64,000 nucleotides of DNA from Macrostomum hystrix (taxonomy: Eukaryota; Platyhelminthes; Macrostomidae), in NCBI GenBank assembly GCA_950097015.1, contig CATNEN010000038.1, forward strand, positions 28,736,501-28,800,500. The letters run 5' to 3'. The first letter of the stretch is position 1. Each line of letters opens with the position of its first letter. The translations under genes were made by a program, and so were the position numbers. The notes beneath the pieces were generated by a model. The model was given only the letters and a program-made list of their open reading frames with translations. It searched no databases and was not told where the DNA came from. Positions 45,058-57,267 of this stretch are shown piece by piece.

Positions 45058-45985
45058 AACCCAGCTTGTTATATAACAACGAACCTGTTAGATAAGTCTT
45101 AACTGGTTAGACAAGATCAAACCTGTTAGACAAGATAAAACCTGTTAGACAAAATCAAACCTGTTAGACAAGATCAAACCCGTTAGACAATATTAAACCC
45201 GTTAGACAATATTAAATCTGTTAGACAATATTAAATCTGTTAGACAATATTAAATCCGTTAGACAATATTAAATCTGTTAGACAATATTAAATCTTTTAG
45301 ACAATATTAAATCTGTTAGACAATATTAAATCTGTTAGACAAGATCAAATCTGTTAGACAATATTAAATCTGTTAGACAATATTAAATCTGTTAGACAAT
45401 ATTAAATCAGTTAGACAAGATCAAATCTGTTAGACAAGATCAAATCTGTTAGATAATATCGAACCTGTTAGACAATACTAAATCTGTTAGACAATATCGA
45501 ACCTGTTAGACAAGATTAAATCTGTTAGACTATATTAAACCTGCTAGACAAGATCAAATCTGTTAGATAATATCGAACCTGTTAGACAAGACTAAATCTG
45601 TTAGACAAGATCAAATCTGTTAGACAAGATCAAATCTGTTAGACAAGATCAAATCTGTTAGACAAGATCAAATCTGTTAGACAAGATCAAATCTGTTAGA
45701 CAAGATCAAATCTGTTAGACAAGACCAAGCCTGGTAAACACGATCAAATCTGTTAGACAATATCGAACCTGTTAGACAAGATTAAATCTGTTAGACAATA
45801 TTAAACCTGCTAGACAAGATCAAATCTGTTAGATAATATCGAACCTGTTAGACAAGACTAAATCTGTTAGACAAGATCAAATCTGTTAGACAAGATCAAA
45901 TCTGTTAGACAAGACCAAACCTGGTAAACACGATGAAACCTGTTAGACGATATTAAACTTGTTAGACAAGATCAAGTCTGTTAGA
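45058..45985. repeat. Minisatellite, 19-bp unit, about 48 copies
   Basis: The unit is ctgttagacaagatcaaat with alternatives caatattaaat and aatatcgaac in the second half. Confidence 0.92.
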
Positions 45986-46520
45986 AAAAGAAAATTTTGT
46001 TGGATAATGTAACGGATTATTATGGACCAGAAGCGCAGAGAACAAGAAAGTTTCTGTGTCTTCTGCTTTCAGTTCTGAGAACACTCTTGCACGGAGTCTG
46101 AGTAAATTTTCTATTTGTAAAATGAAAGAAAAACAGCAAAATGTGTCTAATTTAGTTTTGGCCAGTTGAAAATGCACAACTCAGAAAGATTCCTTTTCTA
46201 ATTGTCCCAGCCACCTCCTATTGTTCAGCAGCAGTTCATGCAAGAGCAGCTATCGCACTGAGAAGATATTTAGCCAGGTGCTAAATAAGAGCAACTCTAT
46301 ATTATTCTTTTTAGCTCTTAGAAAAAAATACGATATAGCTTGGAAGACGCAACCTTATCTTTGCAAACCCACAGTATAGGACAGAATACGAGTATAATAA
46401 TTCAGGATTTCCATATCCAACTATGAAATATCTATTATTTTATTTTTATGTTGTGCACGCAATTATTTAAGTAGAGTTTAGGATTCTTATCACCTTGTTT
46501 TAAACGAAAAACTTTTGATA

Positions 46521-49500
46521 ATGACAAATTTAACAGCAATTTTAACAGTTGTTCTCTTGATGATTTCGTTGAATAACATGGGTAAGTTTTTATTGCTTTT
46601 TATTGATGGAGTTAAAAAAATGTTTGTCTTTACTGCTGCGTTGAGTTTGAGTCGAGTGTTAGATGTGACACATTGCCTCTCGGATTGAAATTTTCACCGG
46701 TTCGATACAAATTCGCACCTGTTCGTTTTAAACGCTTGTCAATCACTGTTCTGAATAAATTGTCACCTGTTCTCGATAAATTGTCACCTGTTCTCAATTA
46801 ATTGTCACCTGTTCTCGATAAATTGTCACCTGTTCTCGATAAATTGTCACCTGTTCTCGATAAATTGTCACCTGTTCTCGATTAATTGTCACCTGTTCTC
46901 GATAAATTGTCACCTGTTCTCGATTAATTGTCACCTGTTCTCGATTAATTGTCACCTGTTCTCGATTAATTGTCACCTGTTCTCGATAAATTGTCACCTG
47001 TTCTCGATTAATTGTCACCTGTTCTCGATAAATTGTCACCTGTTCTCGATTAATTGTCACCTGTTCTCGATTAATTGTCACCTGTTCTCGATTAATTGTC
47101 ACCTGTTCTCGATAAATTGTCACCTGTTCTCGATTAATTGTCACCTGTTCTCGATTAATTGTCACCTGTTCTCGATTAATTGTCACCTGTTCTCGATTAA
47201 TTGTCACATGTTCTCGATTAATTGTCACCTGTTCTCGATTAATTGTCACCTGTTCTCGATTAATTGTCACCTGTTCTCGATTAATTGTCACCTGTTCTCG
47301 ATTAATTGTCACATGTTCTCGATTAATTGTCACCTGTTCTCGATTAATTGTCACATGTTCTCGATAAATTGTCACCTATTCTCGATAAATTGTCACCTGT
47401 TCTCGATAAATTGTCACCTGTTCTCAATTAATTGTCACCTGTTCTCGATAAATTGTCACCTGTTCTCGATAAATTGTCACCTGTTCTCGATAAATTGTCA
47501 CCTGTTCTCGATTAATTGTCACCTGTTCTCGATAAATTGTCACCTGTTCTCGATTAATTGTCACCTGTTCTCGATAAATTGTCACCTGTTCTCGATTAAT
47601 TGTCACCTGTTCTCGATTAATTGTCACCTGTTCTCGATTAATTGTCACCTGTTCTCGATAAATTGTCACCTGTTCTCGACTAATTGTCACCTGTTCTCGA
47701 TAAATTGTCACCTGTTCTCGATAAAGTGTCACCTTTATCAATAAAGTGTCACCTGTTCTCGATAAAGTGTCACCTGTTCTCGATAAAGTGTCACCTGTTA
47801 TCGATAAAGTGTCACCTGTTCTCGATAAAGTGTCACCTGTTCTCGATAAAGTGTCACCTGTTTTTTTTAAATTGTCACTTGTTCTCGATAAATTGCCACC
47901 TGTTCTCGATAAAGTGTCACCTGTTTTTTATAAATTGTCACCTGTTCTCGATTAATTGTCACCTGTTCTCGATAAAGTGTCACCTGTTCTCGATAAAGTG
48001 TCACCTGTTCTCGATAAAGTGTCACCTGTTCTCGATAAAGTGTCACCTGTTTTTTTTAAATTGTCACTTGTTCTCGATAAATTGCCACCTGTTCTCGATA
48101 AAGTGTCACCTGTTCTCGATAAAGTGTCACCTGTTCTCGATAAAGTGTCACCTGTTCTCGATAAAGTGTCACCTGTTCTCGATAAAGTGTCACCTGTTTT
48201 TTTTAAATTGTCACTTGTTCTCGATAAATTGCCACCTGTTCTCGATAAAGTGTCACCTGTTTTTTATAAATTGTCACCTGTTCTCGATTAATTGTCACCT
48301 GTTCTCGATAAAGTGTCACCTGTTCTCGATAAAGTGTCACCTGTTCTCGATAAAGTGTCACCTTTTCTCGATAAAGTGTCACCTGTTTTTTTTAAATTGT
48401 CACTTGTTCTCGATAAAGTGTCACCTGTTCTCGATAAAGTGTCACCTGTTTTTTATAAATTGTCACCTGTTCTCGATTAATTGTCAACAGTTTTTTATAA
48501 ATTGTCACTTGTTCTCGATAAATTGTCACCTGTTCTCGACTAATTGTCAACAGTTTTTTATAAATTGTCACTTGTTCTCGATTAATTGTCCTCTGTTCTG
48601 GATAAAGTGTCACCTGTTCTCGATAAATTTTCGTAAAATTCTCTAGACTGAGTAGTTAGGTTTGAACTTCAATAACTTAAAACTATTTTGAAATTTCTTA
48701 TTAACACTTGTAATCGATAAATTGTCATATGTTATCGATAAGTTGTCATCTGTTTGCTATAAATGATCACCTTTTCGATACTAAGAGCTAAATGTTAGAC
48801 ATGAAATTTAAATTTGTTTGAAATTAGGCAAGCACATAGGTTGCCGCGCATTAGTATGACGATGTAGCCAAAATGTATGAGCTAAAAAACCAAGATCAAG
48901 TAATGTGTAAACATTACAATCAAAATGTCTACAACCATGGCCCAATATGGACTAATTAGATAAACATTCTTAAAATATTGAACTGTGTCTTTCGCAAACC
49001 ATGTAAGTTTACGATAATTTCGGCAGCCCTGCTAGTAGGAATCATCAAGATTTAAATATTTAAAATTAGCAATTTAAAACAAATAAAATTATCGCTAAAA
49101 CTTGTCGAAAACAGTTTGTGTCCTCTCGCCATCAGATAGACTAATGATGTGACGATTAATGTGACGATCGCCTTTGGCGGTGTAAGGCACAGCAAACTTG
49201 GCAATGATTATGACATATAATATTATCACCGTGGCAATCAACGAGTGTATCTCATTTTCAAACCGCAGTTTTATGCAGCGATGACGAAGTGAAGCTTGTC
49301 AACATGCTGTTCGATCACCGAGGCTACAATCGACTAATTAGGCCAGTTACTGAGCTCAACATGACCGTACAGGTGGACTTCGGTCTAGCCATAGTGCAGC
49401 TTATCAATGTGGTACTGGAAAATGAGAACAAATCATATTCAACTGTTTTTAAGGTTCTATAGTTACTAAGGATAATTATAGTATTATTGTTATTAGCAGG

Positions 49501-52496
49501 ATGCCGCGGGCAATGGCACATTATTTGGTGACACTTGACCTGCAGCCAGCGAGGAGGCAATTCTGCCCGTTCCGCTGACTCCTGAGCACACAATCAAACC
49601 GGTTTGTACAACTGCCCTGACTTTCTCATTGTCAGGCAGTGTACACTCTCACTGTGCCTTGGATGTTGGCCCTTGAGAGCGTAAATTGCACGACAAGCCC
49701 CCAGGCCTCATCTCCATGTCTGCGCCCTAAAATGAATGTGGCCTCTCCGCGGAATCGAGCTCGGGACCTTGGTGCGAGAGGCAAACGCGTTAGACCGCTC
49801 TGCCACTTTCCACTCTTTTGAAACATATTCCAACATAGAAGCCCATCTCTCCTGAATTTTGTAGGATGAAAAAAGTCAAACAATGAAAACTAATGTGTGG
49901 CTAAGAATGGTGAGTTGAAATGAATTGGTGAAGTAAATCTCTAATGTTATAATAAAATAATCACACTGTTTTGTACAACTCATATCGCAGACTTGGTATG
50001 ACTATCAGCTTCGTTGGGATCCCGCTGACTTTGGTGGAATTCAAGTGATCAGAGTGAGCCCTAGCAAAGTCTGGAAGCCAGACATTGTGCTGTTTAACAA
50101 GTGAGTGCGCAGATGTACGAGTAGCTCTTGTCCAATTCGAGTCATTTAACTTTTGCATAGTACATTTGTGTTCAGTCCATTAGAGGTACCTTGAGTTGAT
50201 TACTTAGCCAGTACAGTACAGCCGCAGCTAATACTTGGCGCTTTCAAAGGCTGTCTGTGTATAGCTGCAGGACTGCAGGGGCCTCCAAAGCCATGCAAAT
50301 TTTCACCCCAGCTAATAACAATGGTACCCATTTTACAGCTTGGGGAACTGATCACCATGGAGTTAAGCGTCTTGCTATTTTTTGAGTCGAATATCTCGAA
50401 CCGAGCACCTGTATTTATGACTATTTTTTCGTTCAGCGCCGACGGAAAGTACGAAGTGTCTTGGCAGCCTAATGTGCTGGTGTTCAGCAACGGAGTGATC
50501 ATGTGGATACCGCCCGCTATCTATCAGAGTTCCTGCACCATCTATGTCAAGTATTTTCCATTTGATCAGCAGGAATGCGAAATGAAGTTTGGAAGCTGGA
50601 CATTTGACGCCAATCAGGTTTGGGATTAAATACAAATTTAGCAGAGTATAAAAGTATACGTGTTAGGGGGTGAGTGGCAGAGTGGCTAATGCGTTTGCCT
50701 CTCGCACCAAAGTTACTGAGCTCGATTCCGCGGCGATAACCACATTCATTTGGGGCGCAGCCACGGAGAGAAGGCTTCAGGGCTTGTCGTGCAATTTACG
50801 CCCTTGAGGGCTAACCTCCAAGGCACAGTGAAAGTATGCACTGCCTGACAATGAGTTAGTCAGGGCAGGTGTGTATACCCATGTGAGCGTGTGCCTGCGC
50901 TCAGTATTTTTGTGCGTGTGTGCTCTAGAGTAAGCAAAGTGGGCAGAGTTGCCACTAGAGTTCGTCGCTGGCGGCGGGTCTAGTGTCACCAAATGGTGTG
51001 CCATTGCCCGCAACCTTCGTGCGAATATTAATGTAATATAAGTGTTTTACTGGGTATAACCGAGCTGCTCTCGCGCATGTGTACTTCAAACCGGCAACTA
51101 TAACGCTGCAGGCTGATTGACATTCGGTTAATGATATGTTAGCAATCTGAGTGGACAATTTATTTTATAACCTATTCAACTGATTTTCAGGTGATTCTCG
51201 GCTGGTACGAGAATTCCAAAGTGGCTGATCTCACCGACTACTGGAAGTCCGGCTCCTGGGACATCATCGATTGTCCCGGCAACATCACCCGGATAGAACG
51301 ACCAGGCCACGCGCCCCAGGTGATGATGATCTTCAAGCTAACAATCCGGCGCAAGACCCTTTTCTACACAGTCAACCTCATCATTCCATGTGTGCTCATC
51401 TCGTTTCTCAGCGTGTGCGTTTTTTACCTGCCAGCCGACGCGGGCGAAAAAATGACCCTCTGCATCTCCATCTTGCTGGCTCTAGTTGTGTTTCTCCTGC
51501 TGGTTAGCAAAATCCTGCCACCAACAGCTATCGCAGTGCCTTTGATATCAAAGTACCTACTATTTACATTCGTTATGAACATAATCACAATCGTGTTCAC
51601 CGTCATCATCATCAACTGGAACTTCCGAACTCCGCGAACCCACACAATGCCCGGGTGGGTTCGCTCTGTGTTCCTGTGGCGCCTGCCGCGCCTACTTCGC
51701 ATGAAGCGGCCGAGCCATATTGAGCGCGAACAGCAGCGGCTGAGTCGGCTGCGGCGGATTGATGTTGAACCGGATACAGAAGACGCCGGTGTTGTCGGCG
51801 AATGCAACGGAGTCCGGGCCAGTTCACAGCAAGCGTTTCGACTGCATCGAATGGGCGCCGGAACAGTCAGCTTTGAAAGCCTCGACGGTGACGCTCGGCG
51901 ACCTAGCGAACGTCGCAACGAACAAGGCACAAGCTTCGGCGGGATGAAAGTAACGCCAGAGCTGCGTCGAGCCATCGGGGCGATAAATTTTATTTCCACG
52001 CATATGCAAATGGAGGAAGATTTTTCCCAGGTAAAAAGGCCGTATAGCCAGATGAGATTCAATATTTCAGGGTGTCTACTAGCATGCTCTATGAAGATTA
52101 CTTATGAGTAGCTGTGAGTAGTAGAGGAAACTATTGTCTATAATATTATTAGTACTGATAAAGAAGAGGCACATGTAATGGGAGTTGCAAGCTTAGAAAG
52201 TACTTTTTAGGACAATGAAGAATAGAGCTCGTATTTTGAGGTAGATGAACGTTGTTCCCTCGGCTACGCATGTCTGCGTGCTTCTGTGTTCTGATCACCA
52301 ACTGCTGTGTTTTCAACGTTGGCAGGTGCTCCAAGACTGGAAATATGTCGCTTCGGTTATCGATCGCATCCAGCTGTTGATTTTTGCCTCCGTGACGGTG
52401 ATCGGCACCGTAGCAATCTTGGTTGACGCACCATTCATCATGGACTTCATTGACCAGGAACAGATCATCAAAAAACTCACTGGTGTCAGCCAGTAG
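46521..52496 (+). CDS. Nicotinic acetylcholine receptor-type Cys-loop channel subunit (non-alpha)
   Basis: Seven exons, all in phase: 46521-46581, 49269-49411, 49865-49909, 49991-50100, 50437-50617, 51191-52030, 52326-52496; 516 residues. Exon 1 is the signal peptide. The 45-nt exon 3 (DEKSQTMKTNVWLRM) is the conserved short exon of this family. The Cys-loop cysteines are about residues 153 and 167 (C-x13-C). The loop-C cysteine pair of alpha subunits is missing (IIDCPGN has one Cys). M2 starts GEKMTLCIS, the Glu form usual in cation channels; M1, M3 and M4 are clear, and M4 ends in exon 7. A heteromeric, plasma-membrane cation channel partner is inferred. Exon 2 ends at a weak GTACTG donor. 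Intron 1 holds a 1.9-kb minisatellite; introns 2 and 5 hold SINEs. Confidence 0.93.
46750..48630. repeat. Minisatellite, 21-bp unit, about 89 copies, in intron 1 of the receptor gene
   Basis: The unit is tcacctgttctcgataaattg. To 47,720 the units end mainly in attaattg/ataaattg; after that in ataaagtg, with interspersed 'ctgttttttttaaattg' units in a higher-order pattern (47,850, 48,040, 48,190). Confidence 0.95.
48640..49262 (+). other. Remainder of intron 1 of the receptor gene
   Basis: AT-rich unique sequence leading to the acceptor TTCAAACCGCAG. No further exon is needed because exon 1 and exon 2 phases match. Confidence 0.5.
49470..49815 (-). mobile_element. SINE family A copy in receptor intron 2
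   Basis: The tail is ttattgttattag at the left; the body has 'gcaatggcacattatttggtgacac' split over the family consensus, and the head at the right (gcggaatcgagctcgggacc, gaggcaaacgcgttagaccg). It ends about 50 bp before the 45-nt exon. Confidence 0.85.
50165..50350 (-). mobile_element. SINE family B copy in receptor intron 4
   Basis: The reverse complement shows the family body: gttcagtccattagagg at the left, 'caccccagctaataac' and 'ggtacccattttacagc' at the right. Confidence 0.6.
50668..51035 (+). mobile_element. SINE family A copy in receptor intron 5
   Basis: The tRNA-like head is the clearest in the window: gtggcagagtggctaatgcg then gagctcgattcc. The shared body follows, and the copy ends at 'gcgaatattaatgtaat'. 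Confidence 0.88.
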
Positions 52497-52499
52497 ACT

Positions 52500-53330
52500 G
52501 AATTAACTTTAATAACAGGATGTGGACATGACGCTAAACCCATGCACAACATCGAGTTTGCAAAAGTTTTCTAACTTAACATTAATATCAGTTACGACAG
52601 CTTGGATCAGCTGAAAGTTTCACTTTTTATAGTAATTACTCATGTTCAAATGCAAAATTTATTCGTAGCTATTTACACTGAGGCTCGTAATGCTTATTAA
52701 TGTAATCGCGTCATTGGTGTGTGTGCACGCTTGTAAGTCGTATAAACCGCATGAATCATTTGGATTCTTTAGAGCTTAAAATTGTTGACTACTGTGAATG
52801 TACGAACTGGTTAAAACATGGCTAGATTAAAACTGGTCCTTCGGAGCCCAGGATGTGACTCATTATGTTGTCCATTCTAAATAGAATAATGATATTCTAT
52901 AGCGCGTAAGTAGCACCATCGTTATGTTCAATGTTATAAATAGAATTTATGCTAGCAAATAAATTCCCCCCTAGCTGGGTGGAAAGGAGAATTTGCTTTG
53001 AAAATTTGACAAAATGACAAATTTTAAGTCCATTGGTGCTGCCATCAATGGACTAATGTTCCAACCTTCGAAATTTAATATTTAATGACTTTTAACTTTG
53101 TAGTACGTTTCATAAATTAAAAAGACGAATAAATAAATAATTATTTTTGCATACAATAGGTAACTTGGTCTGAGTTTTAATTCCTCGTTTACTAAAATAA
53201 GCAACTTTAGCGTCCCTTCGGGAACTAATGTCCCCCTAGCATCGAAATATCTCCCAGCAGTCAACCAATATCCCTTCGCAGCATTCAATCAATGCCTCCC
53301 CAGCAGGCAACCAATGCCCTTCACTGTAAC
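52500..53330. other. 3' flank of the receptor gene
   Basis: The first clear AATAAA is at 52,958-52,963, giving a 3' UTR of up to 480 nt. No other gene is seen. Confidence 0.4.
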
Positions 53331-53334
53331 TGTA

Positions 53335-54585
53335 AGAATCCTTAGAAAACTGTTATACTCTTTAGAAAATTATTAGGCTCCTTAGAAAACAGTTAGACTC
53401 CTTAGAAAACTGTTAGACTCCTAAGAAAACTGTTAGAATCCTTAGAAAACTGTTAGACTCTTTAGAAAACAGTTAGACTCCTTAGAAAACTGTTAGACTC
53501 CTTAGAAAACTGTTAGACTCTTTAGAAAAAGATTAGGCTCCTTAGAAAACTGTTAGACTCCTTAGAAAACTGTTAGACTCTTTAGAAAAAGATTAGGCTC
53601 CTTAGAAATCTGTTATACTCCTTAGAAAACTGTTAGACTCTTTAGAAAAAGATTAGGCTCCTTAGAAAACTGTTAGACTCCTTAGAAAACTGTTAGACTC
53701 CTTAGAAAACTGTTAGACTCCTTAGAAAACTGTTAGACTCCTAAGAAAACTGTTAGACTCTTTAGAAAACTGTTAGACTCTTTAGAAAACTGTTAGACTC
53801 TTTAGAAAAAGATTAGGCTCCTTAGAAAACTGTTAGACTCCTTAGAAAACTGTTAGACTCCTTAGAAAACTGTTAGACTCCTTAGAAAACTGTTAGACTC
53901 CTAAGAAAACTGTTAGACTCCTAAGAAAACTGTTAGACTCTTTAGAAAACTGTTAGACTCTTTAGAAAAAGATTAGGCTCCTTAGAAAACTGTTAGACTC
54001 CTTAGAAAACTGTTAGACTCTTTAGAAAAAGATTAGGCTCCTTAGAAATCTGTTATACTCCTTAGAAAACTGTTAGACTCTTTAGAAAAAGATTAGGCTC
54101 CTTAGAAAACTGTTAGACTCCTTAGAAAACTGTTAGACTCCTTAGAAAACTGTTAGACTCCTAAGAAAACTGTTAGACTCTTTAGAAAACTGTTAGACTC
54201 TTTAGAAAACTGTTAGACTCTTTAGAAAAAGATTAGGCTCCTTAGAAAACTGTTAGACTCCTTAGAAAACTGTTAGACTCCTTAGAAAACTGTTAGACTC
54301 CTTAGAAAACTGTTAGACTCCTAAGAAAACTGTTAGACTCCTAAGAAAACTGTTAGACTCTTTAGAAAACTGTTAGACTCTTTAGAAAACTGTTAGACTC
54401 TTTAGAAAACGGTTAGACTCCTTAGAAAACTGTTAGACTCCTTAGAAAATATTAGGCTCCTTAGAAAACTGTTAGACTCCTTAGAAAATTGTTAGACTCC
54501 TTAGAAAACTGTTAGACTCCTTAGAAAATATTAGGCTCCTTAGAAAACTGTTAGACTACTTTATAAACTGTTCAACACGTTAAAA
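53335..54585. repeat. Minisatellite, 20-bp unit, about 62 copies, with a 21-unit duplication
   Basis: The unit is cttagaaaactgttagactc; variants ctaag..., tttag... and aaaaagattaggctc keep the same order in two successive blocks about 420 bp long (53,700 and 54,120 onwards). Confidence 0.94.
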
Positions 54586-54659
54586 AACTTTTAGACGCAT
54601 TTAGAAAGCGGTAACTGTTGCACACATTTAGAAAACTGCAAAGAATATTCATGCTTTCA

Positions 54660-54817
54660 CCTCGATAAATCTTGCTTTTCTCTTGATAAACCAAGCTACC
54701 CCCTAGATAATTTATGCTATCCATTCGCTAATTCATTCTACCTTCTCGATTATTCATGCTTTCCCCTTTATAACTCATTTTACCCACTCGATAATTTATT
54801 CACTGCCCTAAATGCTT
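54660..54817. repeat. Degenerate ~20-bp repeat (left flank of mariner)
   Basis: Successive degenerate units such as cacctcgataaatcttgctt, cttgataaaccaagctaccc and cgataatttattc. Confidence 0.6.
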
Positions 54818-56182
54818 CGGGTGTCCGGAAAGTCATGAGAATGTGTTATTCTAACTACTTAGACACAAGCTATTGACAAGATACTGTACCATTCTAACAC
54901 TTGACTTAATATATGTCTATGGCTGAAAGAGCTAGATTCTTGCTTCAAATTTGGGGGTAAGGCTGATGGTTATAACTTAGAAGTCTAGGCCACTGCAACG
55001 CAGAGGCAAAGCAAGCATCTATCGTTACTTTTTTCTTCATTGATCCTTGCTGCTGCTTTGAGATGGACGAGTTTCAAGCTTATGCTTATACCAGGTATAA
55101 GCTTGGTATATCTGCTCCTGATTGCCATGGAGAACTGCTGAAAGTGCATGGAGATGTGGCGCCTGGTCTGTCGTCAGTGTACCGATGGTACACAAGGTTC
55201 CGTGACGAGTCGTACCCACTGGCCCAAGCTGCCCGTACTGGCCGGCCGAGATCGACGAGAACACCAGAGCTGATCGAGACCTGCAGAAATCTCGTGAAAG
55301 AAGACCCAAAAGTGAGTGTCAGAGATCTTGCTGACTTCATGGAGGTTGGGAAATCAACAGTGCATGAAATATTGACTGAAGACCTGCAACTTCGCAATGT
55401 GTCTGCCGTGTGGGTCCCGCATGTTCTCTCCGAGGAGAACAAGGTTGCTCGCGTCAATTGTGCCAAGCAAATACGTCGGATTTTTCATACCGAGGGCATG
55501 ACCAGCTTCTGCAACAAGTACGTGGTGGAGGACGAGACGTGGGTGTACCTTAAAAACACTGGTACACGGCAGAACAACCGGTGCTGGCTGGGTCAAGGCG
55601 ACCATCGACCTCAAGTTGTGAGACACTCAGTCGGGGACCCAAAGACAATGCTGGTAGTCGCTTTCACCCCAAGCAAGCGATTCTCTATCATGTCAACGGC
55701 GCCAAAGCAGACTGTTGATGCCAATCGCATCGTTGAATTCGTTCGACACACAGGTGACCTATGGCGGAGCCTCAGATCACAGCCAATTCATTTGTCCGAA
55801 GTCTTGTGGCAGTGGGACAACGCACGACCTATGTGGCCCAGCCTGTGCAGCAGTACATGGAGACTCGTGGAGTTCAACTGCTTTTTCAGAGTCCCTACAG
55901 CCCTGATTTCAATTTATGCGACCGTTTTTTCTTCAATTGGCTGAAATCGGACTTCTCGAAGCGGGAGTTCAGCAGCCACGATGAGGTCCACGAGGCCGCG
56001 TTGCAGTGGGCGAGGGGTCCGGATGCAAACTGCTTGAAACGCGAGGTTCTACGGCTCGTGGAGCACTGCCAAGCTGTGATTGACTTCAGGGGAAATTACA
56101 TTACTGATTAGTAAAGTTTCACTGTTCTGCGCGTTTTTATAATTAACCTTTTGTAGTTTTCTCATGACTTTCCGGACACCCG
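54818..56182 (+). mobile_element. Mariner (DD34D) element with 24-bp terminal inverted repeats
   Basis: Terminal repeats cgggtgtccggaaagtcatg-agaa at 54,818-54,841 and, inverted, at 56,159-56,182 are identical, so the copy is young. The element is 1,365 bp and holds one transposase frame. No TA target duplication is visible next to the repeats. Flanks on both sides are of the degenerate ctcgataattcatgct repeat type, so it landed in minisatellite-like DNA. Confidence 0.88.
55063..56111 (+). pseudogene. Mariner transposase, broken by one frameshift
   Basis: The frame starting at 55063 (MDEFQAYAYTRYKLG) carries the N-terminal helix-turn-helix region (to about residue 120), the first catalytic Asp in VEDETW (about residue 158) and the second in WQWDNARP. 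Directly after that, near 55,828-55,832, the frame shifts by one base; the continuing frame has SPYSPDFNLCDRFFF with the third Asp and runs to a stop at 56111. Spacing between the last two Asp is 34 residues, the mariner DD34D signature. The single deletion makes this copy non-autonomous. Confidence 0.88.
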
Positions 56183-56184
56183 GA

Positions 56185-56525
56185 ATAATTGATACTTCCC
56201 CTCTCGACAATTCATGCTTCCTTCTCGATAATTTAGACAACCCTCTTGATAACTCATGCTACCCTCTCGATAGGTCATGTTTTCCTATTGATAATTTATG
56301 CTTCCCCCTGGATTGTTCATGCTATCCCCTCGATAAGTCGTGCATTACCCTCTATAATATATGCAACCCTCTCGACAATTCATGCTACCCTCTCAATAAT
56401 TCATGCTATCCCCTCGATAAGTCGTGCATTACCCTCTATAATATATGCAACCCTCTCGACAATTCATGCTACCCTCTCAATAATTCATGCTATCCCTTCG
56501 ATAAATCATGCTACCCTCTTTAAAA
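56185..56525. repeat. Degenerate minisatellite, ~20-bp unit, about 17 copies
   Basis: Units such as ctctcgataattcatgctac; a six-unit block (cccctcgataagtcgtgcat...) is repeated at 56,330 and 56,411. It is interrupted on its left by the mariner. Confidence 0.8.
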
Positions 56526-56529
56526 ATCA

Positions 56530-57265
56530 TTTTAATATCTTGAATTTTTTTTCCTGAAAGTATTTTGCTATTATCTGAAAATCTCATTCTTTCTCCTGGA
56601 AATCTCATGCTTTTTCCCGCAATTTACTTTAAATCTCATGCTGCTATCCATTGGCATCTAGCGCTATATTCTTTAGTTTCGTGTTCTCATTCTAATTATT
56701 AATTATGTTTTCAAAATACACAAAAGCAATGATTGCTTCCCTGCACGAAAAAACGTTTTGTTTTTCAAGAGTATTGCTATTAGCTAGGATTAAAATATTT
56801 TCTTCCTAGTTTTGAATCTAATAACGATTACACAAATGCTCGAAACACTTTTCTTTCGTTTTGAAAATAAAAGAACGCTATCAGCTAGGTATGCTCAACC
56901 AGTCTTCATTTATTTTTTATCCTATTGAATATTGCCTGGAAAAATACTTGGAAAAAACGTTAAAAAAATGAGCAACGCTAGTACGCTAATAGCTGTGCTC
57001 AAAGTATTTTCTAATATTTCTGAATCTAAATTACGCTGGCAGATATGCTCGAAAATTCTTACCTCAGTTTTGTATCGAATTAAACTTCCTGCTGCACTCG
57101 AAAAAAAGTATTTTTTTTCTCAGACCGAGAAGAGTTATTAAGCGAAAAATTATTTGCTTTGACAGTAGCTAATCAATAGCTCTTACTATTAACAGTTAGT
57201 TGTACTCAAAAAACCTTAAAAGACTTATACTTACGTTTTTAACTGTTGATGATAGAAGATTACTC
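56530..57265. other. AT-rich spacer, no gene seen
   Basis: No credible coding sequence. Loosely repeated 'ctcatgct' remnants occur to 56,650. Confidence 0.35.
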
Positions 57266-57267
57266 AA

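Noticed and set aside
46794..48646. Several ORFs of 100-320 codons on both strands
   Set aside because: They read the 21-bp minisatellite of receptor intron 1; unit length is a multiple of three, so all frames stay open.
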